A stretch of DNA of 58,260 bases from Planctomycetota bacterium (GTDB lineage Bacteria; Planctomycetota; Phycisphaerae; WQYP01). The notes beneath the pieces were generated by a model, which ran no database searches, was not told where the DNA came from, and was given only the letters and a program-made list of their open reading frames with translations. The position numbers and the translations under genes were made by a program. Shown here one piece after another: positions 19,565 through 27,705 of this stretch. Position 1 is the stretch's first letter; each line of letters begins with the position of its first letter. The DNA lies in contig JAKBAC010000004.1 of assembly GCA_021809365.1 (NCBI GenBank), positions 1 through 58,260 on the forward strand, in the 5' to 3' direction.

Positions 19565-20821
19565 TTATTTCTGTCCGGTACGGGCTTCATTACGCGGGAT
19601 TTCGGCCAGCAGTCGATCGATCACCTTGTCACTGGTGATCCCCTGCGCGTCGGCGCTAAAAGTGGTCAGAATGCGATGCCGCAGCACCGGATGCGCCACA
19701 TGTGCGATATCATCCGTATTTACATGCATTCGTCCATGCAAAATCGCCCGCGCCTTGCCGGCCAGAATCAGATAGATGCTCGCCCGCGGCCCGGCTCCCC
19801 ATTGCACCAGTTCCCCCAGCCACGACGGGGCTTCCGATTCGTGCGGGCGCGTGGCACGAACCACATCCCGCGCAAACCGATAGACATGATCCGCCACCGG
19901 CACGCGCCGCACCACCTGCTGAAGGTGTTGAATCGTCGGGCCATCCAGCAGCCGCGACAGCGCGGGTTTATAATACGAGGTCGCCTGTTTCATGATCTGA
20001 ATTTCTTCATCCGGCTTGGGATAATTCACAACCGTCATAAACATGAATCGATCCAACTGTGCTTCCGGCAGTGGATAGGTACCTTCCTGTTCAATGGGGT
20101 TCTGTGTGGCCAGAACAAAAAACGGCTGCGGCAGATCAAATGAATTTTCGCCCACCGTTACCCGGTGCTCCTGCATGGCTTCCAGCAGCGACGCCTGAGT
20201 TTTCGGCGGGGTTCGGTTGATTTCGTCCGCCAGCACCATATTGGCGAAAATCGGCCCGCGTACAAAACGAAACGCGCGTTTGCCCGTCATCTTGTCTTCT
20301 TCAAGCACATCTGTACCAGTAATGTCCGACGGCATCAAGTCCGGCGTAAACTGCACGCGCTTGAAGTCCAGTTGCAGCACATCGCTGATGGTTTTGACCA
20401 ACATGGTCTTGGCCAAACCTGGAACACCCACGAGCAGCACATGCCCCTGGCAGAACATCGACGTCAGCACTTCCTCAATGACTGACGTTTGCCCGACGAT
20501 ATATTTGCTCAATTGCTCGGTGATGGCCGCGAAGGCCTTCCCCAATTGCTCCACGGCCTGCACATCCGATGCGATGGCGCGATCAGGTGCGGCCGCGCTA
20601 CGGGGTACGGGTTGCTGTGTGGGGCGAGGAGGCGGCTGCCCGGGAACTTGCTGCACTGGCCGTGGTGCCTGCGCCGGCTGCTGCACGGGTCGCGGCTGTT
20701 GCGGCTGCGCCGGCGGCACGGGCCGGGGCGGCTGTGAGGCCGACTGAGGTGCCGCGGTTTGTTGCGGGACCGGAATAGCACTGCCCGCTTTGCCTGAAAT
20801 TCGATCGTTTGACTCTGCCAT
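19565..20821 (-). CDS. MoxR-family AAA+ ATPase with Pro/Gln-rich N-terminal tail
   Basis: AAA+ chaperone-like ATPase of the MoxR class. Walker A GVPGLAKT is at 132-139, Walker B ends in Asp199-Glu200 (VLADEINR), and sensor 1 ATQNP and the later GASPRAS-type segment (here GAGPRASIYL) are present. The ATPase core starts at about residue 85; before it lies an unusual low-complexity region (about 15-80) with PRPVQQ-like repeats, not seen in typical 320-350-residue MoxR proteins. ATG 20821 has TGGAG 9 nt upstream. It is the first gene of the moxR-DUF58-BatA-VWA operon and is head-to-head with the WXG/FtsK locus. Confidence 0.95.
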   Translation of the reverse strand: MAESNDRISGKAGSAIPVPQQTAAPQSASQPPRPVPPAQPQQPRPVQQPAQAPRPVQQVPGQPPPRPTQQPVPRSAAAPDRAIASDVQAVEQLGKAFAAITEQLSKYIVGQTSVIEEVLTSMFCQGHVLLVGVPGLAKTMLVKTISDVLQLDFKRVQFTPDLMPSDITGTDVLEEDKMTGKRAFRFVRGPIFANMVLADEINRTPPKTQASLLEAMQEHRVTVGENSFDLPQPFFVLATQNPIEQEGTYPLPEAQLDRFMFMTVVNYPKPDEEIQIMKQATSYYKPALSRLLDGPTIQHLQQVVRRVPVADHVYRFARDVVRATRPHESEAPSWLGELVQWGAGPRASIYLILAGKARAILHGRMHVNTDDIAHVAHPVLRHRILTTFSADAQGITSDKVIDRLLAEIPRNEARTGQK

Positions 20822-20890
20822 AGACTACGTCTCCAAATCGATGACATATCATCGGAGCCTTTATCCACCTATTCTAATGTTATCAGAAAA

Positions 20891-20909
20891 GCCGCTGCCG
20901 TCCAGCGGC
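20891..20909 (-). promoter_or_regulatory. Hairpin in the moxR leader region
   Basis: GCCGCTG (20891-20897) pairs with CAGCGGC (20903-20909) over a 5-nt loop. Read on the minus strand it is followed by TTTTCT, so it resembles a short terminator or attenuator about 70 nt before moxR. Whether it is transcribed is unknown. Confidence 0.35.
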
Positions 20910-20972
20910 GCTTGGTGCGGTTGTGCGGTTCCATTTTGTTTGGGCTTTGGTATTCGCCCGGACTCTTTCGGC

Positions 20973-20999
20973 TTGCGGGCAGGTGACGCCGGATATAAT
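20973..20999 (+). promoter_or_regulatory. Candidate promoter of the WXG/FtsK locus
   Basis: A consensus -10 TATAAT (20994-20999) lies about 105 nt before the first gene. The -35 is weaker: TTGCGG (20973-20978) at 15-nt spacing or GCTTGC (20971-20976) at 17 nt. Confidence 0.45.
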
Positions 21000-21103
21000 A
21001 TGAAGTCATGGATGAACGCTGAATTCTTCAAGGCGCGGGCAGTGATTGCCGAAGCGTGTTCTTCCGCGTCATCTGATTCTTTGTGCGTAAGGAGCGTGAT
21101 CCC

Positions 21104-21376
21104 ATGGGAAAAGCAAGTGTTGATCCAGCTGATTTGCGGCGATTTGCGCAGGGGTTGGTTCAGTTTAATAATGATCTTCAGGCGCTGATGGCGGGACTTA
21201 ACGCGCGCATGAGGGCATTGGAAACCACCTGGCGGGATCAGGAACAGCAGAAGTTCGCGGAGGCTTTTGACCAGGCTTCCAAAGTGCTGTCCCGCTTTAT
21301 GGAAGAGTCCAGTGATCATGCCAAATTGCTGGCGAAGAAAGCGCAGCACATAGAGAAATATCTCAATGAAAGATAG
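21104..21376 (+). CDS. WXG100-like small helical protein
   Basis: A 90-residue, all-helical protein without signal peptide or Cys. Two amphipathic helices flank a central turn with Trp43-Arg44-Asp45, placed exactly where WXG100 (ESAT-6-like) proteins have Trp-x-Gly; size also fits the family. WXG100 proteins are secreted by, or co-assemble with, FtsK/SpoIIIE-type type VII ATPases, and one such ATPase is encoded 1.4 kb downstream. ATG 21104 is chosen because AAGGAGCG ends 8 nt upstream; the GTG at 21083 lies in that ribosome site's leader. It opens a four-gene plus-strand cluster, 9 nt before the next gene. Confidence 0.8.
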   Translation: MGKASVDPADLRRFAQGLVQFNNDLQALMAGLNARMRALETTWRDQEQQKFAEAFDQASKVLSRFMEESSDHAKLLAKKAQHIEKYLNER

Positions 21377-21385
21377 GATCGGATA

Positions 21386-22432
21386 ATGGCACAAGGGGCC
21401 CGGATTGAATCAACGGAACTGCTCACAGAATTCCGCACGGCTCTGTGGAAGTTCCAGGCGGAGGCGAACGCGGCGCTGGGGGACGCGGAGTCGGAATTGC
21501 GCCGTACGCTGATCTGGCTGGAGACCGAACAGGACTCCTTCTGGAAAGATCAGATTCGAAAACGTCACGAGGTGGTGGAGCGATGCAAAGAAGCGGTGCG
21601 GATGAAAAAACTTTTTAAGGACGCTTCCGGAAAGACACCTTCCGCGGTGGAGGAACAAAAAGCGCTGCAGGTTGCCATGCGGCGTTTGGCGGAGGCCCAG
21701 GAGAAACACGCCAATGTTCGCAAGTGGGTTCGTCAGTTGCAGAAAGAAATAGAAATGTACAAAGGCTCGGTGCAGCGACTGACCACCAGTGTCGAAACGC
21801 TGATACCGGCGGGAGCCGCATATCTGGACAGGCTGGCCCTGGATCTGGAGCAATATCTGGCGGTGAAAGTGGCCAGCTCGGCGGTCGGGGCGGGGAGCAC
21901 TGCGGAATCCGTGGCGGTCGGTGGAAGTGAGATGGCGCGCGGCACTCAGGCCGGTCAGGTCCAACCGGCGGCGAATATGTCCGAGGCCTTTACGCTTCCC
22001 ACACCGGAAGAGCGGCAGAATGCCGCCGCCGACAGCAATCTGGACGTTGCGGTACCCGCAATATCCGAGGAACAGCTTTCAGTTGTGGCGGAACTGCCGA
22101 TAGAATCGGCGACACCGGAACTGGAAAAAAAGGTGACGGTGAATCAAGCGGTGGCGAAAGCGGATCGCATGATGTTATATCATGCCCAACCCGCCTTTGA
22201 CGGGGACAGTGGATGGTGTGTGCTGGCGCTGGGGGCGGCGGCCGGTGGTTGGCTGTCCATGAGCGTCGCCGATATTCTGAAAATCAGACAAGATTGGAAG
22301 CAGATTGTCACTCTTCCGATCGGTTTTTCGGTTATATTGGATGGTCATGGCATCGTGGTGGTCAAAGATGCGCAGGAGCAGGATGTCTGGCGGGCGACTG
22401 CTTCCGGAACGAGTGTATCGAAAAGCGCGTAA
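21386..22432 (+). CDS. Coiled-coil protein of the WXG/FtsK locus with C-terminal globular domain
   Basis: A 348-residue protein of no certain family. Residues about 5-160 are strongly helical and charged, predicted coiled coil (e.g. EAQEKHANVRKWVRQLQKEI). Residues 165-260 are low in structure and Ala/Glu/Pro-rich. The last 80 residues form a separate domain (DGDSGWCVL, then ILKIRQDWKQIVTLPIG and a GHGIVVVKD strand) that loosely resembles DUF2185/Imm33-type immunity domains, a weak by-eye match. No signal or membrane segment. AGGA lies 8 nt before ATG 21386; the gap to the WXG gene is 9 nt, so translation is probably coupled. Possibly an adaptor or chaperone for the ATPase (inference). Confidence 0.7.
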   Translation: MAQGARIESTELLTEFRTALWKFQAEANAALGDAESELRRTLIWLETEQDSFWKDQIRKRHEVVERCKEAVRMKKLFKDASGKTPSAVEEQKALQVAMRRLAEAQEKHANVRKWVRQLQKEIEMYKGSVQRLTTSVETLIPAGAAYLDRLALDLEQYLAVKVASSAVGAGSTAESVAVGGSEMARGTQAGQVQPAANMSEAFTLPTPEERQNAAADSNLDVAVPAISEEQLSVVAELPIESATPELEKKVTVNQAVAKADRMMLYHAQPAFDGDSGWCVLALGAAAGGWLSMSVADILKIRQDWKQIVTLPIGFSVILDGHGIVVVKDAQEQDVWRATASGTSVSKSA

Positions 22433-22462
22433 GTAAGTGACGATTCATGAGGCGGGTGTGTT

Positions 22463-22675
22463 ATGGGTGTTTATGAAGGCCGCGGACAATTGGCCAAATC
22501 ATTTAATCATTTGCAACTCCAATGGCGGGAAGTGAAGATGGGCTGGAATGACGCGGCAAGCAAGTATGTCGAAACAACGTTTATCGATCCGTTGGGGGAC
22601 GACTTACGTTCCGCGGCCGGAGCGATGGAACACATGGCGCAGGTGCTCATTCAGGTGCGGCATGATTGCCAGTAA
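22463..22675 (+). CDS. Second WXG-like small protein (70 aa)
   Basis: A 70-residue helical protein. Like the first small protein it has a Trp-x-Asp in its middle (Trp28-Asn29-Asp30, within KMGWNDAASKYV) and a second Trp at 21. The C-terminal helix (LRSAAGAMEHMAQVL) is amphipathic. It is short for a WXG100 protein, but context and motif position suggest it is a relative or a partner of the 90-residue protein. It lies 30 nt after the coiled-coil gene and 79 nt before the ATPase; a purine-rich GAGGCGGG precedes the ATG. Function unknown. Confidence 0.65.
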   Translation: MGVYEGRGQLAKSFNHLQLQWREVKMGWNDAASKYVETTFIDPLGDDLRSAAGAMEHMAQVLIQVRHDCQ

Positions 22676-22754
22676 AATTCAATGCCGCATCAAGGCTAGT
22701 ATCGATTCGTTTTCCGGCAGGCTCCGCTTACAGCGATAAAAATGGGTGTTAAGG

Positions 22755-25700
22755 ATGACCAACGTGCAACAAGAGATTGATAATGAAATGTCACCGCCCG
22801 TGGAAGTGAAACCCGTGCATGTTTCACTGCGTGATAAGCAGCGCGATGCACTGCGGGATTTGCTGATCCTGGCGACACAGTGCGCCGCTACCGAAGGCCA
22901 GATTGAACAGCAATTTCGTATCGCGACGGAAAAGGCCAATAAAGAGTGGATAGATCGGCAGAAGGAAATTGAAACTCGCAACGCGGAAATGTCCGATTCA
23001 CTGACCAGGGAACATCAGCGTAAACTTCAGGCAATCAACTCGGATTATGAATCCCGCTGCGCAAAATGCAAAGACGAATATGCGCAATCCAAGGCGCGCA
23101 TCAAATGGGAGCACGAGGCGGCGGAAAAAAAGACCCGCAATCAGGTTGTGGAGGCCAAGTGGCTGGCGGAGGGTGAAGTTGAGACGGCGCGCAATCAGAT
23201 TCGCGTTGAAGCCGCCGACGTCGCTAAGCTGCTGCATGATTACGAAGAAGCCATCGCGGCGGTGGAAAAGCAGGCCGTCAACCTGCTGTCGCGGTGCTGT
23301 ATGCCTCCGGCGATGGAAGAATCGGATGCAACGGCCCAATTAGCCGGTCAGGAAATGCGCACCGCGATGCCCGCGCAATTGGAAATTGCGCAGCAGCAGG
23401 CCGCGAAACTCGAACGTCTGCTGATGCCAAGGCTGGTATTTGGCGCACCGCCGTGGATCGCTCTGATGTTTCTTTGCGGCGGTGCTGCCGGGCTGGCCTA
23501 TAGCTTGTCGAGCCAGTCGCCCGCGAATATCAAAATTGTGGGAATCGCCACCGGAGCCATGTTCGTTATCGCCATGGTCATTGGGATGGTGTTGCGGGCC
23601 AAGGCCAAAGCCCGGTCGATCGCGATTTATAAGCCGCTGATGCTGGCCATCCTGTTGGGGCGTGCGGCGGCAAATCAATATGGCCAGGAAGTTTCGCAGC
23701 GGCACGAAAAGCAATACGCCGATGCGCGGGAAAAGGCGACACAGGAGCTGGAAACTTTGAAACAGAAGGCCGCCGCCGCCGAGCAGGCCCTCCAGACCAA
23801 GCGGGATAGCCAGCGTGCGGATGCCAAGGCGCACGCCGAACGCAAACTAGCGAATATTTCCGCGGATCGCGACAAGGCCCGGCAAGCCGCTGATGCCGAG
23901 TTGCACGCGCGGCAGGAAGCGCAGCGGAAGAAATATGAAGCGGATATTCAGGCAGCCAGGGAACAGCATGACCATGCGACGCAGGAAAGCGTGCGGCAGC
24001 GCGACGAGGCACTCATAGCGCTGCGGCAGCGCCTGCAGGACGGCCTGGTTTTGAGTCGATCCGTGGAAGAGCCGGGCGTCGGCGGCGGTGGTCGCACATC
24101 CGGAAAGAAGTCTGTTCAGGCTTGGGCTGACTGGGTGCCGCCGACGGCGTTTCCGGCGCTGGTGCGGTTTGGTGAATTGCGCGTCGATCTGAAAAAAGCT
24201 GTGGATGAGAGTGGTGCCGGCGGGGCCGTGAAACTGCAATTTCCCGCGGCATTTTCCGTGCCGGCCACGCTGGCGTTTCCTTATGGTGCGTCGCTGCTGG
24301 TGCAGTACGATCATGCGGGCCGCCAGCAGGCGTTGCGTATGGTACAGTCGGTGATGCTGCGGATTTTGACTTCGCTGCCCCCCGGCCGGGCGCGGTTTAC
24401 GCTGATTGATCCGGTGGGTCTGGGGCAGAGCTTCGCGGGATTTATGCGGCTGGCCGATCATGATGAAGCGCTGGTCGGCGGGCGGATATGGACTCAGCCT
24501 GATCAGATTGAGGAGCGGCTTTCCGATCTGACGGAGCACATGGAAACCGTGATCCAGAAATATTTGCGCAATGAATATGCGACCATTGATGAATACAACG
24601 CCCAGGCCGGTGAACTGGCGGAGCCGTATCGCTTTGTTGTGGTGGCGGATTATCCAGCGGGTTTTGAGCAGGAGTCCGTGCGCCGGCTGGCCAGCATCGC
24701 CGCAACTGGTGCCCGTTGTGGCGTGTATATCCTGGCTGCGGGCGAGCTAAGCGATCGGGCCGGCTCGGGCGAATCCCTGGAGGATATGGCCGGCAACTGG
24801 GTTCGGATTGTGAAAAAGGATGACGCATTTGTCTGGAAGGATGATGTATTCGGTCAATTTCCGTTGACGCTTGATGAGCCTCCCGCGGAAGCTGTATTAA
24901 CACCGCTTCTGGACCGGATCGGCACGGCGGCAAAAGAAAGCCAGCATGTGGAGGTCTCCTTTGAAGCCATTGCGCCGTCACCGGAGGAATTCTGGAGCCT
25001 GGACAGCGGCGACAGTCTGGCGGTGCCAATTGGCCGCATGGGCGCAACACGTCTTCAGATGCTGCGCCTGGGCAAAGCCATGGCTCAACACGGATTGCTG
25101 GCTGGTAAAACGGGTTCAGGTAAATCCACGCTGTTACATGCCATCGTGACAAATCTGGCTATGTGGTATTCGCCCGATCAGGTGGAAGTGTATCTGATCG
25201 ACTTCAAAAAGGGTGTTGAATTCAAAGTGTACGCAACGCATAAATTGCCGCACGCCCGTGCCATTGCGGTTGAAAGTGACCGGGAATTCGGCGTCAGTGT
25301 ACTCGAACGCCTGGACGTGGAACTGGGCCGGCGCGGCGAACTGTTTCGCAAGGCCGGAGTACAGGATTTGCCGTCCTATCGGCGCACGCCGGGTGCCCAG
25401 GTTATGCCGCGCACACTTCTGGTCATTGATGAATTTCAGGAATTTTTCTCCGAGGATGATAAGCTGGCTCAGCAGGCGAGTTTGCTCATGGATCGGCTGG
25501 TGCGACAGGGCCGTGCCTTCGGCATTCACCTGTTGCTTGGATCGCAGACCATTGGCGGAACATCCGGGTTGGCGCGCAGCACGATCAGCCAGATGGGTGT
25601 GCGTATCGCGTTGCAGGTCAGTGAGGCGGATTCTCAGATCATTTTGGGCGACAATAACTCCGCTGCCCGGTTGCTCTCCCGTCCCGGTGCCGCAATTTAT

Positions 25701-26693
25701 AATGATTCCGGCGGATTGGTTGAGGCCAACAGTCCGTTCCAGGTGGCGTGGCTCGCGGACGATAAGCGCGAAATGTACCTTGATAAAATCAGCCAGCGTG
25801 CAGAGGCGGCGGGACGGCCACCGGTTACGCCGATTGTTTTCGAGGGCAACGCCCCGGCGGATGTCGGCAATAATCCTCAATTAACGGCATTGCTGGCCGC
25901 CCCCAAACCATCCGCTGCGCCCACGACCGCTATTGCGTGGCTGGGTGAGCCGGTGGCCATTAAGGAACCTACCTCAATATCCTTGCGGCACCAGAGCGGA
26001 GCCAATGTGATGCTGGTGGGGCAGCAGGAGGAGCAGTCGCTATCGGTGCTGATATGGACATTGATCTCGTTGGCCAGTCAGTACCCCGTCGGCGGCGCGG
26101 TATTTCATGTTCTTGACGGTGCCCCGGCGGATTCGCGTCTGGCGGGCATGTTTGAGCGCATCAAGCCCGCAGTGGGGCAGGAGATGCGCCTGCATGATTG
26201 GCGGGCCATTCCGGACGCAATCCATGAATTGGCGCAGGAGACCAGTCGGCGGCAGACCGCTGAACCGGCGCAAAATGCCGAGATATTTATCTTTATCTAC
26301 GGCTTGCAGCGCTATCGCATGCTCCGCAAGAGCGATGATGATTTCAGTTTTTCATCATCCAGCGGCGATGAAGCCAAAGCTCCGAATCCCGCCAAGGAAT
26401 TTGGCGAGATTCTGCGGGATGGCCCGGCGGTCGGCATTCATGTGCTCGCCTGGGTTGATACATTGGCATCCTTGGAGCGTACCTTCGACAGAAGCGCGCA
26501 AAAAGAGTTTGACAATCGCATTTTATTCCAGATGAGTGCTACCGATTCAAGTAATCTCATTGACTCTCCCGCCGCCAATACGCTGGGCTTCTACCGCGCG
26601 CTATCCTGCAGCGAAGAGCAGGGCGTGATGGAAAAATTCAGACCCTATGCGCTTCCCTCCGCCGCGTGGATTCAGGAGCATCTGGTCCATTGA
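22755..26693 (+). CDS. FtsK/SpoIIIE (EssC-like) ATPase with one intact and two degenerate modules
   Basis: A 1312-residue membrane-anchored motor. Layout: charged coiled coil (about 20-165), two membrane segments (about 232-252 and 262-284), a second coiled coil (about 310-430), a first FtsK-like module without a Walker A (about 465-690, with TLIDPVGLGQSFAGF), a second module with Walker A GKTGSGKST (about 783-791) and Walker B TLLVIDEFQ (about 889-897), and a third, degenerate module (from about 1075, VGQQEEQS in place of a P-loop). It resembles type VII secretion ATPases (EssC/EccC) in module count but lacks FHA domains. Starts GTG 22746, ATG 22755 or ATG 22788 are possible. Last gene of the WXG cluster; probably the translocation or assembly motor (inference). 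Confidence 0.87.
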   Translation: MTNVQQEIDNEMSPPVEVKPVHVSLRDKQRDALRDLLILATQCAATEGQIEQQFRIATEKANKEWIDRQKEIETRNAEMSDSLTREHQRKLQAINSDYESRCAKCKDEYAQSKARIKWEHEAAEKKTRNQVVEAKWLAEGEVETARNQIRVEAADVAKLLHDYEEAIAAVEKQAVNLLSRCCMPPAMEESDATAQLAGQEMRTAMPAQLEIAQQQAAKLERLLMPRLVFGAPPWIALMFLCGGAAGLAYSLSSQSPANIKIVGIATGAMFVIAMVIGMVLRAKAKARSIAIYKPLMLAILLGRAAANQYGQEVSQRHEKQYADAREKATQELETLKQKAAAAEQALQTKRDSQRADAKAHAERKLANISADRDKARQAADAELHARQEAQRKKYEADIQAAREQHDHATQESVRQRDEALIALRQRLQDGLVLSRSVEEPGVGGGGRTSGKKSVQAWADWVPPTAFPALVRFGELRVDLKKAVDESGAGGAVKLQFPAAFSVPATLAFPYGASLLVQYDHAGRQQALRMVQSVMLRILTSLPPGRARFTLIDPVGLGQSFAGFMRLADHDEALVGGRIWTQPDQIEERLSDLTEHMETVIQKYLRNEYATIDEYNAQAGELAEPYRFVVVADYPAGFEQESVRRLASIAATGARCGVYILAAGELSDRAGSGESLEDMAGNWVRIVKKDDAFVWKDDVFGQFPLTLDEPPAEAVLTPLLDRIGTAAKESQHVEVSFEAIAPSPEEFWSLDSGDSLAVPIGRMGATRLQMLRLGKAMAQHGLLAGKTGSGKSTLLHAIVTNLAMWYSPDQVEVYLIDFKKGVEFKVYATHKLPHARAIAVESDREFGVSVLERLDVELGRRGELFRKAGVQDLPSYRRTPGAQVMPRTLLVIDEFQEFFSEDDKLAQQASLLMDRLVRQGRAFGIHLLLGSQTIGGTSGLARSTISQMGVRIALQVSEADSQIILGDNNSAARLLSRPGAAIYNDSGGLVEANSPFQVAWLADDKREMYLDKISQRAEAAGRPPVTPIVFEGNAPADVGNNPQLTALLAAPKPSAAPTTAIAWLGEPVAIKEPTSISLRHQSGANVMLVGQQEEQSLSVLIWTLISLASQYPVGGAVFHVLDGAPADSRLAGMFERIKPAVGQEMRLHDWRAIPDAIHELAQETSRRQTAEPAQNAEIFIFIYGLQRYRMLRKSDDDFSFSSSSGDEAKAPNPAKEFGEILRDGPAVGIHVLAWVDTLASLERTFDRSAQKEFDNRILFQMSATDSSNLIDSPAANTLGFYRALSCSEEQGVMEKFRPYALPSAAWIQEHLVH

Positions 26694-26700
26694 TTGTGCA

Positions 26701-26732
26701 GTTGCATGTCCATGATGTTGCATGTCCATGAC
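26701..26732. repeat. Tandem 16-mer
   Basis: GTTGCATGTCCATGAT (26701-26716) is followed at once by GTTGCATGTCCATGAC (26717-26732), differing only in the last base. It lies just after the FtsK-like gene stop, in the convergent spacer with the pyrophosphatase gene. Confidence 0.85.
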
Positions 26733-26774
26733 CCAGAACATGACACCTTTCAGGGTATAATTGCCACGCTCTTG

Positions 26775-26797
26775 CCGCGCCGGCCAATTGGCCGCGG
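26775..26797. terminator. Possible bidirectional hairpin between convergent genes
   Basis: The palindrome GGCCAATTGGCC is extended by CCGC/GCGG with a 3-nt bulge (26775-26797). It sits between the convergent stops of the FtsK-like and pyrophosphatase genes, but no T-tract follows on either strand, so a terminator role is only a guess. Confidence 0.3.
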
Positions 26798-26847
26798 TTG
26801 AGACCGCGTGGCTGTATCAATATGGTGGCATAGTAGTTGCATGGATG

Positions 26848-27450
26848 CTATGCGACATGCAGTAGGCGGCTGACATCTTCACCGGCGCGCCATCGTTTAT
26901 AGATCATCAGCGCCTGCTCAATAACTGGGAAAGCATATTCGGACGGCAGCACATCATCCACCACCACCCGCTTGTTCTCCAGTGATTTGTAGTCTTCAAA
27001 GAAGCGTTTCAATACGGATAGCTTGTGGGCGGGAAGCTGATGCACATCGCTGTAACTGTTGTATTCCGGATCGTTGACATGCACGGAAATCACTTTATGG
27101 TCGATCTCATTTTGGTCCTTCATTGTCATCAGGCCAATCGCCCGCGCTTCCACGATTGTCATGGGGTAGACCGGCTCGGCTCCCAGCACCAGCACATCCA
27201 GAGGATCGCCGTCATCGGCCATGGTCTGGGGGATAAAGCCGTAATTAGCGGGATAATAAACCGCCGAATGCAGAACACGATCCAGCTTCAGCAGCCCGGT
27301 CGCCTTATCCATTTCATATTTGTTGGAGGATCCCAGCGGAATTTCAATGATGGCATTGAACACCGATGGCAACATGCCGCTGCCGGGATCGACGTCATGC
27401 CAAGCACTGGCCGACCGCGTAGGTTTGAATGGCGCAATAATTCGACTCAT
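26848..27450 (-). CDS. ppa: Inorganic pyrophosphatase (family I)
   Basis: Soluble Mg-dependent enzyme hydrolysing diphosphate to two phosphates, driving biosynthetic reactions. Visible are IEIPLGSSNKYE (Lys44 of the substrate site), YYPANYGFIPQT and the metal-binding signature DGDPLDVLV (Asp80, Asp82, Asp85). The start ATG 27450 is set by AGGAG 8 nt upstream; the frame stays open for another 54 codons upstream but without similarity. The resulting 200 residues suit the family. It is monocistronic as far as can be seen, with a 255-nt unassigned spacer to the glycosyltransferase gene upstream. Confidence 0.95.
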   Translation of the reverse strand: MSRIIAPFKPTRSASAWHDVDPGSGMLPSVFNAIIEIPLGSSNKYEMDKATGLLKLDRVLHSAVYYPANYGFIPQTMADDGDPLDVLVLGAEPVYPMTIVEARAIGLMTMKDQNEIDHKVISVHVNDPEYNSYSDVHQLPAHKLSVLKRFFEDYKSLENKRVVVDDVLPSEYAFPVIEQALMIYKRWRAGEDVSRLLHVA

Positions 27451-27705
27451 GAGGTGTTCTCCTGCAGTTAGCTCAGAGGGTAGTTTATCCTCCCCAGAGC
27501 CGATAAGCCAGTGGCTGCGCTCCGTTGAACGGAGATGCAACGTGGCAACAAATCCGTACCAGGCCTCCGCGGTGCGAATTTCCAAGGCCGACCATTCGCT
27601 TAGCGCCGGCATTTATGCCGTCGATTTTGCCGTCTGGCCGAAAAAAGTGCCACGCCCGTAAGCTCACGTCGTAGCGAAAAATCGAATTTAATTATGAGCC
27701 GGCCC

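Noticed and set aside
20217..20747. Plus-strand frame with a Cys/Gly-rich C-terminus (176 aa)
   Set aside because: It is the reverse reading of the Pro/Gln-rich moxR tail; the Cys/Gly pattern is a product of that low-complexity DNA.
27440..27520. tRNA-like TTAGCTCAGAGGG sequence upstream of ppa
   Set aside because: It resembles a tRNA D-arm, but no matching acceptor stem, anticodon stem or GGTTCGA-type T-arm could be laid out.
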